Part shown: positions 7,915-13,870 of the stretch, piece by piece
Numbering within the stretch: position 1 is the stretch's first letter
Layout: every line of letters starts with the position of its first letter
Assembly: GCA_031551265.1 (NCBI GenBank)
Contig: JAVBNU010000044.1
Coordinates: forward strand, 1-18,120
DNA from: JAVBNU01 sp031551265
GTDB lineage: Bacteria > Cyanobacteriota > Vampirovibrionia > Gastranaerophilales > Gastranaerophilaceae
Direction: 5' to 3'
Length of the DNA stretch: 18,120 nucleotides
Notes under the pieces: model-generated
The model's database searches: none
Seen by the model: only the letters and a program-made list of their open reading frames with translations
Told to the model about the DNA's origin: nothing
Made by a program: the position numbers and the translations under genes

Positions 7915-8631
7915 CTATTTTGCACCCTTAGTAACAGGATATAATTTGCCGTCATTCAACCAAATATAGACTTCTCCCGGAGCGTTTATAAAATCTCTTG
8001 CCCTCATGGCGTGGATTTTCTTTTGTAGGGTTGTGTTGCGCGAAAGCTCGTACTTTTTGCCGTTATATTGCACTACAAACGAACAATACTCCGGGTGCGA
8101 GTCACCAATCTGCTTAAACTCAATATCACGATAGCCTTCCGTTGCGTTCTCTGACACACGGAACGCTTTCCTGTCTATCGGACAATTCGCTATAAAACCG
8201 ATATTTTTATAGCCTTTTTTGGTTTTCTGCAAAATATAAATATAATTGTTGGGGAAATATCCTACAATCTCTTCCTCGCCATCATCATTGAGGTCAATCG
8301 CCAATGTATGGACGGTTTCTGACGTTATGTTAAGCCTTTGAGCGTCGGCCTCTGAAATACCTAAGTCTTTCACAATATATTTCAACATAATTTCATTATT
8401 ATATTGAATTTGCGGAGTTTCTTCAAAAGGTTGGCCTACAGCGCATGGTGTTGCAACACACGAACCTCTTTTCGGGTATGACACCGCGCCATATGGTTTG
8501 CACATATTAATATTAGAGCCGGTATCAGTGTAATAAAACGTAGGCTCCTCAACAGCCGCGTCCTCGGCCTCAGCGAACGAACAACCTGCACAAAAAGTTA
8601 ATAATACCAAAATTAAAAATAGTTTTTTCAT
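7915..8631 (-). CDS. Exported protein with Asp-box (DLNDDGEEE), possible lipoprotein
   Basis: A 238-residue exported protein. The N-terminus MKKLFLILVLLTFCAGC is a signal peptide with Cys17 in a lipobox-like context (CAGC; the -3 Cys is unusual), so it may be lipid-anchored; SFAEA just after could instead be a type I cleavage site. A middle region with several cysteines (44, 58, 63) may be disulphide-linked. DLNDDGEEE (113-121) matches the DxNxDGxxE calcium-binding Asp box found in FG-GAP/VCBS and EF-hand-like repeats. It is followed by IYILQK, YKNIGF and NGKKYEL, all shared with the adjacent gene. It starts 6 bases after the stop of that gene, so the two form an operon of diverged duplicates. 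Function unknown. Confidence 0.8.
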   Translation of the reverse strand: MKKLFLILVLLTFCAGCSFAEAEDAAVEEPTFYYTDTGSNINMCKPYGAVSYPKRGSCVATPCAVGQPFEETPQIQYNNEIMLKYIVKDLGISEADAQRLNITSETVHTLAIDLNDDGEEEIVGYFPNNYIYILQKTKKGYKNIGFIANCPIDRKAFRVSENATEGYRDIEFKQIGDSHPEYCSFVVQYNGKKYELSRNTTLQKKIHAMRARDFINAPGEVYIWLNDGKLYPVTKGAK

Positions 8632-8637
8632 AATTAA

Positions 8638-9204
8638 TTATATTTTCTCTAAATACTCATACGGTTTGTTGACGTTCTCCCAGTTGACTTTAACACGGTA
8701 AAGTTCGTATTTTTTACCGTTAAACTTTGCAATATAAGGAGAATAATCTACATTTGAGCCTCCGTTTGAACGCAATGGGATGTTAAAAAAACCGTTTGTT
8801 TTTTGATTCAGCAGTCTAAACGGCAAATCATACACAAATGGCTCATAACTCACAAAGCCAATATCTTTGTACTTGTTGCCTTTTTTCTGCAAAATATACA
8901 TTCTACTTCCCAAAGAACGGTCTTTGACAATATTTTTGAACCCAACAATCTCTTTTACCCCATCACCATTTAAATCGAGGCCAAGCGTTAAAATATCATC
9001 TTTGGTTATATTAAGTTCCTCTTTTTTCAAAAGGTAGTCATAAAATATGTCATCACTTTTGACACTACGTTTAGCCGTATCCAAATCAATCCAATCAACC
9101 GTGGAAAGAGCTTTAAGCGCATTTTTAGGCATATACATATCCTGCGCAACAACTAACTGCACACAAAATATCATTACAAATACAACTAAAGCTATCCTCT
9201 TCAT
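8638..9204 (-). CDS. Exported protein with Asp-box (DLNGDGVKE), paralogue of its downstream neighbour
   Basis: A 188-residue protein with an N-terminal signal peptide (MKRIALVVFVMIFCVQLVVA, probable cleavage before Gln21). It carries the Asp box DLNGDGVKE (77-85), then MYILQKKGNKYKDIGF and FNGKKYEL, paralleling 7915-8631. I chose the ATG at 9204 because the signal peptide begins there; a GTG at 9219 is in frame but adds only MYNIY. There is no Shine-Dalgarno sequence, and a TATAAT lies only 6 bases upstream, which suggests a leaderless or near-leaderless mRNA. It is the first gene of a two-gene operon. It is probably periplasmic; the ligand is unknown. Confidence 0.78.
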   Translation of the reverse strand: MKRIALVVFVMIFCVQLVVAQDMYMPKNALKALSTVDWIDLDTAKRSVKSDDIFYDYLLKKEELNITKDDILTLGLDLNGDGVKEIVGFKNIVKDRSLGSRMYILQKKGNKYKDIGFVSYEPFVYDLPFRLLNQKTNGFFNIPLRSNGGSNVDYSPYIAKFNGKKYELYRVKVNWENVNKPYEYLEKI

Positions 9205-9210
9205 ATAAAT

Positions 9211-9239
9211 ATTATACACAAATTAGCAATAAATTAAAA
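9211..9239 (-). promoter_or_regulatory. Possible leaderless promoter (TATAAT abutting start codon)
   Basis: On the minus strand TATAAT occupies 9216-9211, and TTTTAA lies 17 bases upstream at 9239-9234. Only six bases separate the -10 box from the ATG at 9204, so transcription would begin at or next to the start codon. Confidence 0.4.
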
Positions 9240-9270
9240 TGCCATATTTTCTACCTGAACATTATATTTT

Positions 9271-9292
9271 GGTGCGTATGACGCACCCTACA
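9271..9292. repeat. Short hairpin repeat GGTGCGT-N3-ACGCACC followed by CTACA
   Basis: GGTGCGT (9271-9277) and ACGCACC (9281-9287) form a perfect stem, followed by CTACA. The same unit, including the CTACA tail, occurs at 17808-17829. It is an interspersed REP-like element in the intergenic space. Confidence 0.7.
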
Positions 9293-9312
9293 ATTGTTAT
9301 GATTTTAAACTA

Positions 9313-9341
9313 TGGACAATATTTTTTTTTTATAATATATT
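9313..9341 (+). promoter_or_regulatory. Promoter for the RNA/tRNA-Leu unit
   Basis: TGGACA (9313-9318) and TATATT (9336-9341) are separated by 17 bases, predicting a start near 9348. A second TATAAT at 9331-9336 overlaps. No gene other than the RNA candidate and tRNA-Leu lies downstream before the terminator. Confidence 0.55.
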
Positions 9342-9351
9342 TAAGGTTATA

Positions 9352-9471
9352 TTGAAAACAAAATAAAGCTCTGTGACAAGGACTCCGCGAGCAGCTGACT
9401 AAATGTCAGGCACGAGAAGGAGGGGAGGTAGACCCAGTCTATCTATTACACAGGGGTTTGAAAACAAAATA
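9352..9471 (+). repeat. 14-bp direct repeat flanking the RNA candidate
   Basis: TTGAAAACAAAATA occurs exactly at 9352-9365 and at 9458-9471. The first copy precedes the structured segment; the second lies between it and tRNA-Leu. It may be an RNA-processing site or the footprint of an insertion or duplication. Confidence 0.7.
9369..9455 (+). ncRNA. Candidate structured small RNA upstream of tRNA-Leu
   Basis: CTCTGTG (9369-9375) pairs with CACAGGG (9449-9455) and closes a domain that contains two further hairpins: CTGAC/GTCAG (9395-9399 with 9405-9409, loop TAAAT) and GGTAGAC/GTCTATC (9427-9433 with 9437-9443, loop CCA). A purine-rich stretch, GAGAAGGAGGGGAGG, lies between them. A promoter precedes it and tRNA-Leu follows, and no reading frame fits. 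GTCAGG recalls SRP RNA, but the conserved GGAAGGAAGCAG loop is absent and GTCAG is used in another hairpin, so I do not assign it to that family. Identity unknown. Confidence 0.5.
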
Positions 9472-9474
9472 TAT

Positions 9475-9560
9475 GCCCTGGTGGCGGAACCGGTAGACGC
9501 GATGGACTTAAAATCCATTTAGGCTCACCCCTAGTGCCAGTTCAAGTCTGGCTCAGGGCA
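9475..9560 (+). tRNA. tRNA-Leu (anticodon TAA)
   Basis: An 86-base class II tRNA. The acceptor GCCCTGG pairs with TCAGGGC, the anticodon stem ATGGA/TCCAT encloses the loop CTTAAAA with anticodon TAA (reads UUA), a long variable arm follows, and the T loop is TTCAAGT. The discriminator is A. CCA is not encoded, unlike tRNA-His in this window, so it must be added by CCA-adding enzyme. Confidence 0.96.
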
Positions 9561-9569
9561 AATTTTAAA

Positions 9570-9595
9570 AGACTCTTATTTGAGTCTATTTTTTT
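9570..9595 (+). terminator. Terminator after tRNA-Leu
   Basis: AGACTC (9570-9575) pairs with GAGTCT (9582-9587) across a 6-base loop, followed by an A and an eight-base T-run. Confidence 0.88.
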
Positions 9596-9609
9596 GCCTT
9601 ATTTACATC

Positions 9610-9646
9610 GTCATTACGAGAAGCCGTAGGCGACGTGGCAATCCTG
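9610..9646. repeat. Related copy of the left-edge interspersed repeat
   Basis: GTCATTACGAG at 9610-9620 and GGCAATCCTG near 9637-9646 match the order and sequence of the arms at 22-32 and 50-58. The unit lies between the tRNA terminator and the 3' end of a convergent gene. A hairpin, CAACCC (9677-9682) with GGGTTG (9695-9700), spans that gene's stop codon. Confidence 0.6.
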
Positions 9647-9682
9647 CTTTTGTCATACTGAACTTGTTTGCGGCGCCAACCC

Positions 9683-10438
9683 TTACTTGCGTATGGGTTG
9701 AGAAGCTGCTTTTGTTTGAGCAGGAGCTTTTTGAGAAGTGTTATTTACGCTTGAAGCCTGTGTCTGAGCGGCTAATGCGGCTTGTTGCTCTTTTCTGTTT
9801 ACCCACCAGGTACTTAATTTATTAGCTATAGGAGTGGCAATAACAGGCCCGACGAAACGATACATAAACGAGAATACCATTATTCCTCTTGCTGCTTTAA
9901 GTCCGCTATCCCAATGTTTTGCAGCATCAGTAAGTACTTTGGTTTTTGGATCTACAAATCGTTGAATACCATTAGCTTTCATAAATCTGTCAATAACATG
10001 CTTGTCATAAGCCTCTATCATAAGATTATCCAAGAGATAGCCGGTTGCAAACGAAAATAATGCTACTATACCTTGATTTAACATTAACGGGAATTTTTGT
10101 TTTTCTTCTATTTTTTTAGACTTGGCAGTTTGATGTATGTAAAATCCTGAAAGTAAAAGTCCTAGAAAAGCAGTTGCGTGCTTTGTGACATCCTCGGGCT
10201 TAAACTTTTTATCAATAAGTTTCACAACTTTTTGAACCGGCTTTTGTCCGGTTAGGAACCCCAAAGTATAAGCAAGACCGTCTGTCAAAAAACCATAGCC
10301 TGTTTTTAAAAGATTTCTTCTAGCCAATTCTTCAGAAAAGCCTTTAAATGCCTGACGGTTATTTTCGTTTTGAGGAGCGTTACCGTTAGAATATTTATAT
10401 GGATTATTTGAATATGGATTTACTTTTATATTCATCAT
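9683..10438 (-). CDS. Multi-span membrane protein with N-terminal AFKG motif
   Basis: A 251-residue protein of unknown function. A polar Asn/Tyr/Pro-rich N-terminus ends in RQAFKGF (residues 29-34). About four hydrophobic segments follow, near 46-64, 88-104, 121-139 and 185-208, then an Ala/Gln/Ser-rich C-terminal tail. It has no cleavable signal peptide. The ATG at 10438 overlaps the TGA stop of the upstream gene (ATGA), so translation is coupled; a second ATG three bases on (MNIKVNPY) matches the MKI/MNI starts of the family and may be the one used. With its upstream neighbour it probably forms a membrane complex. No known family is recognised. Confidence 0.8.
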   Translation of the reverse strand: MMNIKVNPYSNNPYKYSNGNAPQNENNRQAFKGFSEELARRNLLKTGYGFLTDGLAYTLGFLTGQKPVQKVVKLIDKKFKPEDVTKHATAFLGLLLSGFYIHQTAKSKKIEEKQKFPLMLNQGIVALFSFATGYLLDNLMIEAYDKHVIDRFMKANGIQRFVDPKTKVLTDAAKHWDSGLKAARGIMVFSFMYRFVGPVIATPIANKLSTWWVNRKEQQAALAAQTQASSVNNTSQKAPAQTKAASQPIRK

Positions 10439-11358
10439 GATAAATTAGCCCGTCCTTCCCGAAATTCTTTGAAGGAAACCATTGGTGAAGAATTTCCTCT
10501 AAACAGGATTTGCATTGTTTTGGTGTCATATACGTGTGTTGCTTGACTTGCAGGTTGTGTAAATGTGCTTGGTTTATAAACCTGACCGTTAGCCTCAGCT
10601 TTAGCAGCTTCATAATATTTAGTATCTGATTTTGGCGGTAAGAACAGGTTATTTAAAAGATGTTTATCGATCTGAGGTATCAGAGCGATTGTGAGAATTG
10701 CTCTTGGTATCATTACTAATGTTTCAACAAGACCTTTTGTATAGACAGTTTCAACCATTCTCTTATTTCCAAAGAAATATTCAACTGTTTCTTTATTCAT
10801 ATATTTTGAAGGATTTTTAGCAAGTTTTCCTAATGCGCCTCTCAAAGGTGTTGTAACTAAAATAGCCAAACCTAACGCAATTACACCTGAAGCGATAGAG
10901 TGAGCTGCAGCCATTCTGTTTTTCTTTTTATCGTCTGCCGGCATGCACATAATCGCTAATGGTCTTATGCCGCAGGTAATACCTAAGTTAAATACCGCAT
11001 CAAACAGAATTTGTTTTTCGCCGGCCATGTTTATAAACCATTTAGTCCAAGGATTTTTAAGCATTTTATTTATCAAGCCGGAACCGGCTTCAGCTGCCCC
11101 TTTAAAACTTAAACGACCGCTGTTGTTTACAGCGGTCGTTTTTATACTTTTGTTCACACTATTATTCTCTGCTATGTTTGTGTGCGCACTACTTCTCTGG
11201 CTTAGTGTTGCTCCCGAGGCGCACGGCACCCTCTTTCCGGTGCCTATTCGTTCCTCTGCCTGCATCGAGAACCCTATCGAGTCCTTATACGCGTCATCAT
11301 TCCTGAATCGGTGAACCGATTTGTGAATTAGCGAATGATTTACTACATTTACAGACAT
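10435..11358 (-). CDS. Membrane protein with N-terminal SFKG motif and palindrome-rich coding region
   Basis: A 307-residue protein, upstream and translationally coupled partner of 9683-10438. The long polar N-terminus reaches LSFKG at residues 83-87, against 30-47 in the other proteins with this motif. The membrane segments are roughly ILFDAVFNLGITCGI, ASGVIALGLAILVTT and ETLVMIPRAILTIALI. I chose the ATG at 11358; the GTG just before it is also in frame. AGAAAG is a weak ribosome binding site. The DNA for residues 30-95 contains three perfect inverted repeats, including a 13-bp stem with terminator-like T-runs, which suggests in-frame insertion of palindromic DNA or, less likely, a misjudged start. 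Function unknown. Confidence 0.75.
   Translation of the reverse strand: MSVNVVNHSLIHKSVHRFRNDDAYKDSIGFSMQAEERIGTGKRVPCASGATLSQRSSAHTNIAENNSVNKSIKTTAVNNSGRLSFKGAAEAGSGLINKMLKNPWTKWFINMAGEKQILFDAVFNLGITCGIRPLAIMCMPADDKKKNRMAAAHSIASGVIALGLAILVTTPLRGALGKLAKNPSKYMNKETVEYFFGNKRMVETVYTKGLVETLVMIPRAILTIALIPQIDKHLLNNLFLPPKSDTKYYEAAKAEANGQVYKPSTFTQPASQATHVYDTKTMQILFRGNSSPMVSFKEFREGRANLS
11075..11244. repeat. Three perfect palindromes inside a coding region
   Basis: AAGCCGG/CCGGCTT lies at 11075-11090 (loop AA). A 13-bp stem, AAACGACCGCTGT with its complement, lies at 11111-11141 (loop TGTTT, then more T). GGCACC/GGTGCC lies at 11225-11244 (8-base loop). All fall in the linker-coding part of the FKG membrane protein and are more GC-rich than the surroundings. 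Confidence 0.75.
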
Positions 11359-11519
11359 CACTTAACTTTCTAAAACTTCTAACGAATAATTGTTATCATA
11401 ACACTAACTCAAAAAAAATTCAACAGCCTTATCAATCATGTGTTAAGAAAGATTAACTTGTCGAAATTCAATCATAGCTCTATTTTAACATGTTTTTACA
11501 AATAATCATATTAAAAAAT

Positions 11520-11548
11520 GAACTTTTTTTTTCTTGCCTCGTTATACT
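11520..11548 (+). promoter_or_regulatory. Candidate ECF-type promoter of the anti-sigma/sigma operon
   Basis: TGAAC ending at 11523 is followed after 16 bases by CGTTA starting at 11540. The AAC motif, CGT motif and 16-base spacing are those of ECF promoters such as SigW-type ones. The same DNA can be read as GAACTT-N17-TATACT, a poor housekeeping promoter. It lies 21 bases before the first gene, so autoregulation by the encoded sigma factor is plausible. Confidence 0.5.
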
Positions 11549-11569
11549 AAGTAACGAAAGGACAACATC

Positions 11570-11914
11570 ATGAAAAAATGTGACAAATACCAAGCATATT
11601 TCCTTTTTTCAAACGAGGCTGAGTTTGAGAAGCATTTAGCAGAATGCGAAGATTGCAGAGCCGAGCATGAAAAATTCGAAAAAATATCATCTCTTGTCAA
11701 AGAAGTTGCGCCTGCTTATACAAAAAGAAGCAGAAGCAAAGCTTTTATGGCAAAAGTGGCATGCGTTTCCGTCATTATGATGTTCAGCTTCTCTTTTGCG
11801 GGCTTTTATATGCTAAATCCTCACGATGAGGTGTATATGAATTATGCAGAAGGTTCGGTTGTAGGCGAGATGGGGTATCCGACAGACAATTACGGGTTAC
11901 TCTATGTGGATTAA
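11570..11914 (+). CDS. Zinc-binding membrane anti-sigma factor
   Basis: A 114-residue protein with the anti-sigma zinc motif HxxxCxxC (H22, C26, C29) in a short cytoplasmic domain. It has one transmembrane helix (about 61-82, VACVSVIMMFSFSFAGFYML) and an external tail of about 32 residues. Proteins of this ZAS type hold an ECF sigma factor inactive at the membrane until the signal arrives. CGAAAGGA precedes the ATG at 11570. The sigma gene follows two bases after the stop, so the pair is translationally coupled. The order, anti-sigma first, is the reverse of the common arrangement. The external tail is too small for a large sensor domain, so sensing probably involves another protein or proteolysis. 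Confidence 0.85.
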   Translation: MKKCDKYQAYFLFSNEAEFEKHLAECEDCRAEHEKFEKISSLVKEVAPAYTKRSRSKAFMAKVACVSVIMMFSFSFAGFYMLNPHDEVYMNYAEGSVVGEMGYPTDNYGLLYVD

Positions 11915-11916
11915 AA

Positions 11917-12408
11917 GTGAAAAAGATTATAGACGAATATAAATATAATATAAAAGCTATAATTAAAAATTTAACAGGCTCATACAACGAAGATCTCGAA
12001 CAGGAGGTCTATATCAAGACATGGAAAAATCAAGACAAATACGTCGAACAAAATAAATTCAAACAATGGATTAGCACAATCACAAGAAATACATGCAAAG
12101 ACTATCTAAAATCAGCATCATACCAAGGCGCTCAACTGATTGATAGCAACGAAGAAGAACTTAACTCGGTAAAAGACAACAGAAACAACCCTGAAAAGTT
12201 CGTATCACTGAAAGAAAGACAAGAAATAATAATGAGTGCAATTGAACATTTACAACCGAAATTAAAAGAAGTAGTTATTCTATATGATATGAATAACCTG
12301 AGCTATGAAGAAATTTCTCAAAAAATCAAGTGTCCGGTAGGTACAGTGAAATCAAGACTATACAACGCAAGAAAAGAACTAAGCGTAAGCTTAAAAGATT
12401 TACTGTAA
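11917..12408 (+). CDS. ECF-family RNA polymerase sigma factor
   Basis: A 163-residue group IV sigma factor. Region 2 spans about 10-68, with EDLEQEVYIKTWKN (25-38) and KQWISTITRNTCKDYLK (49-65) for core and -10 recognition. Region 4 spans about 108-158, with LSYEEISQKIKCPVGTVKSRLYNARKEL (128-155, given as the helix-turn-helix span) for -35 recognition. The length is slightly short but within the ECF range. The start is GTG at 11917, two bases after the anti-sigma stop, with no strong ribosome binding site of its own, consistent with coupling. It likely directs transcription of this operon, which continues into genes for exported proteins, and perhaps of the related gene at 14719. Confidence 0.92.
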   Translation: MKKIIDEYKYNIKAIIKNLTGSYNEDLEQEVYIKTWKNQDKYVEQNKFKQWISTITRNTCKDYLKSASYQGAQLIDSNEEELNSVKDNRNNPEKFVSLKERQEIIMSAIEHLQPKLKEVVILYDMNNLSYEEISQKIKCPVGTVKSRLYNARKELSVSLKDLL

Positions 12409-12418
12409 GGAGAAACGA

Positions 12419-13084
12419 ATGACAAAACGAACAGACAAACAAAGTGAGTCTCGCAACCCGGTTGGCGCGGCTGAGCTTGGCTCCGAAGCGAAGCGCAGCG
12501 TGAAAAAAGTATTCAGTACATTATTACTGGCGGCATTTCTGCTCACTACCGTAGCATTTGTAGAGGCAGCACCTTCAAGAGGCAGTCACGGCGGAAGTCA
12601 TGGCAGTGGCAGAAGCCACAGCGGCGTCGGACATAACTCGGGCAGCAGTTACCGTTCAGGCGGTGGAAATCACAGTAGTAGTTACAACTCAAGGAGTAAT
12701 AACTCCGGCAGCTCAAGAAGCAGTTACAGTTCAAACAACAATCATCGTCCGGCCAATTACAACCGTTCTTCAAGTTACAGACCCTCAGGTAACCACAGAG
12801 TCTCGTACAACCATGGTTCATATCATAAACCGGCATCTTATCACCACCACTCACATTACAGGCCACATTACAGCCGCAACTACTGGCCGAGTGTATATTA
12901 CTACAATACTTACTACAGACCCTATTATTATCCGTATTACAACGTAAACTATTCAACTTATTACTATCAGGATCCCGGCTACTGCAATTGCAACTACAAC
13001 CACAGACCTGACTTACCCTGTGATTGCCCTTGCCACTTACCTCAACCATATGATATGTATTACGACGTAAACGTACCTCTGTAA
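12419..13084 (+). CDS. Exported Ser/Gly/His/Tyr-rich low-complexity protein
   Basis: A 221-residue exported protein with an unusual 28-residue N-region, then a signal sequence core (VFSTLLLAAFLLTTVAFVEA, about 31-50) with cleavage near Ala50-Ala51. The mature protein starts Ser/Gly/His-rich (residues 53-110), becomes Tyr/His/Asn-rich, and ends with five cysteines (C189, C191, C201, C203, C205) in CNC and CDCPC clusters that could bind metal or form disulphides. AAGGAG precedes the ATG at 12419, firmly supporting this start. The DNA for the N-region (12452-12500) is GC-rich and palindromic, like an insertion. It lies 10 bases after the sigma gene. Likely an envelope or surface protein under the sigma factor's control; biochemical role unknown. 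Confidence 0.85.
   Translation: MTKRTDKQSESRNPVGAAELGSEAKRSVKKVFSTLLLAAFLLTTVAFVEAAPSRGSHGGSHGSGRSHSGVGHNSGSSYRSGGGNHSSSYNSRSNNSGSSRSSYSSNNNHRPANYNRSSSYRPSGNHRVSYNHGSYHKPASYHHHSHYRPHYSRNYWPSVYYYNTYYRPYYYPYYNVNYSTYYYQDPGYCNCNYNHRPDLPCDCPCHLPQPYDMYYDVNVPL
12454..12499. repeat. Palindromic GC-rich insert in the signal-peptide N-region
   Basis: CAACC-C-GGTTG (12454-12464) is a perfect palindrome. It is followed by an imperfect 30-base palindrome at 12470-12499 that begins GCTGAGC and ends GCGCAGC. The segment is far more GC-rich than the flanking code and adds about 16 residues before the hydrophobic signal core. Confidence 0.55.
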
Positions 13085-13121
13085 TTAAGAACCAGATATA
13101 CTTCACTAAAGGAGAAAATAT

Positions 13122-13424
13122 ATGAAAAAGAATTGCACATGTGTAATAGCTTTGCTATTGACATTAATACTCGGAATAAACACAGCTCAAGCAGCAAGAT
13201 ACGTACAAACAGGATACTATTATCCACCACAACCGGCAGTGTACCACACATCAACTCAATATTACGAGCCAGCACCTGTACGCTACCACCAACCTAGACA
13301 CCAGGCACCTGTAGTCGTTGAAAGACGTGAACACGTAGTAGTCGAAAGACGCGATAGCGGTGTAGGTACATTTTTAGGACTCGCAGCCCTCGGACTTGGC
13401 ATCGTTGCACTTTGCACAAGATAA
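13122..13424 (+). CDS. Small exported Tyr/Pro-rich protein with C-terminal glycine-zipper helix
   Basis: A 100-residue protein: signal peptide MKKNCTCVIALLLTLILGINTAQA (cleaved about residue 24-25), a Tyr/Pro/His/Arg-rich middle with YYYPPQP and two VVVERR units, and a C-terminal hydrophobic helix GVGTFLGLAALGLGIVALC with regularly spaced glycines. Glycine-zipper helices insert in or associate with membranes. AAAGGAG precedes the ATG at 13122. It shares its layout with 14719-15096 (MKKN start, Tyr/Pro-rich centre, glycine-zipper end), so the two are probably paralogues. It is the fourth gene of the anti-sigma/sigma operon. Confidence 0.83.
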   Translation: MKKNCTCVIALLLTLILGINTAQAARYVQTGYYYPPQPAVYHTSTQYYEPAPVRYHQPRHQAPVVVERREHVVVERRDSGVGTFLGLAALGLGIVALCTR

Positions 13425-13446
13425 AAATTAAAAAAGGAGTAAGAAC

Positions 13447-13821
13447 ATGAAAAAGATATTTTTAGTAGCATTAGCAGTTTTGACAATCGGCATCGCAACA
13501 AATGTCGCAAACGCAGAAAACTACCCTGCTATAAACATAAACAACTCAATCAACAACAGTAATTCGAACGTTAACAACAGTAATAATCAGGGCTACAACG
13601 ACCCATACGCCGGTAACTACGGCGGATATCCAAGCATGTTCGCACAACCTAACCCAAATGTATTCATACACCCAAATTCATACAGAGCCTGCGATCCAAC
13701 CACAAAATATGGCGCTTACAGTTGTTACAAAAGCAGCAATGACAATGTAACAATATCATACAGCAATGCTCAAGGCGGCGGCAAACTTATTTCCAAGCCC
13801 GCAACCAGAGTTACATGGTAG
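13447..13821 (+). CDS. Small exported Asn/Ser-rich protein
   Basis: A 124-residue protein with a clear signal peptide (MKKIFLVALAVLTIGIATNVANA, cleavage after residue 23). Next come an Asn/Ser-rich segment with NNS repeats (30-48) and a Gly/Tyr/Pro-rich segment. A C-terminal part follows with two cysteines (in RACDP and YSCYK) that could form one disulphide. AAGGAG stands before the ATG at 13447, 22 bases after the preceding stop. Presumably periplasmic or surface located. No family recognised; placed in the sigma-controlled operon by spacing and strand. Confidence 0.82.
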   Translation: MKKIFLVALAVLTIGIATNVANAENYPAININNSINNSNSNVNNSNNQGYNDPYAGNYGGYPSMFAQPNPNVFIHPNSYRACDPTTKYGAYSCYKSSNDNVTISYSNAQGGGKLISKPATRVTW

Positions 13822-13870
13822 AAATCAAAATAAAATAAATACAAAACAACACTAAAAAGGAGACAACAAA

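Noticed and set aside
9369..9455. Small bacterial SRP RNA (GTCAGG followed by GAGAAGG)
   Set aside because: The invariant GGAAGGAAGCAG loop region is missing, and GTCAG pairs with CTGAC in a local hairpin. Left as an unassigned RNA until a covariance search.
9601..9682. CRISPR-like repeats from recurring short palindromes
   Set aside because: Copies are scattered, not regularly spaced, and there are no spacers or cas genes.
12546..13106. 186-codon Cys-rich minus-strand frame opposite the Ser/His/Tyr-rich protein
   Set aside because: It is the antisense reading of a low-complexity gene that has a strong ribosome binding site and signal peptide on the other strand.
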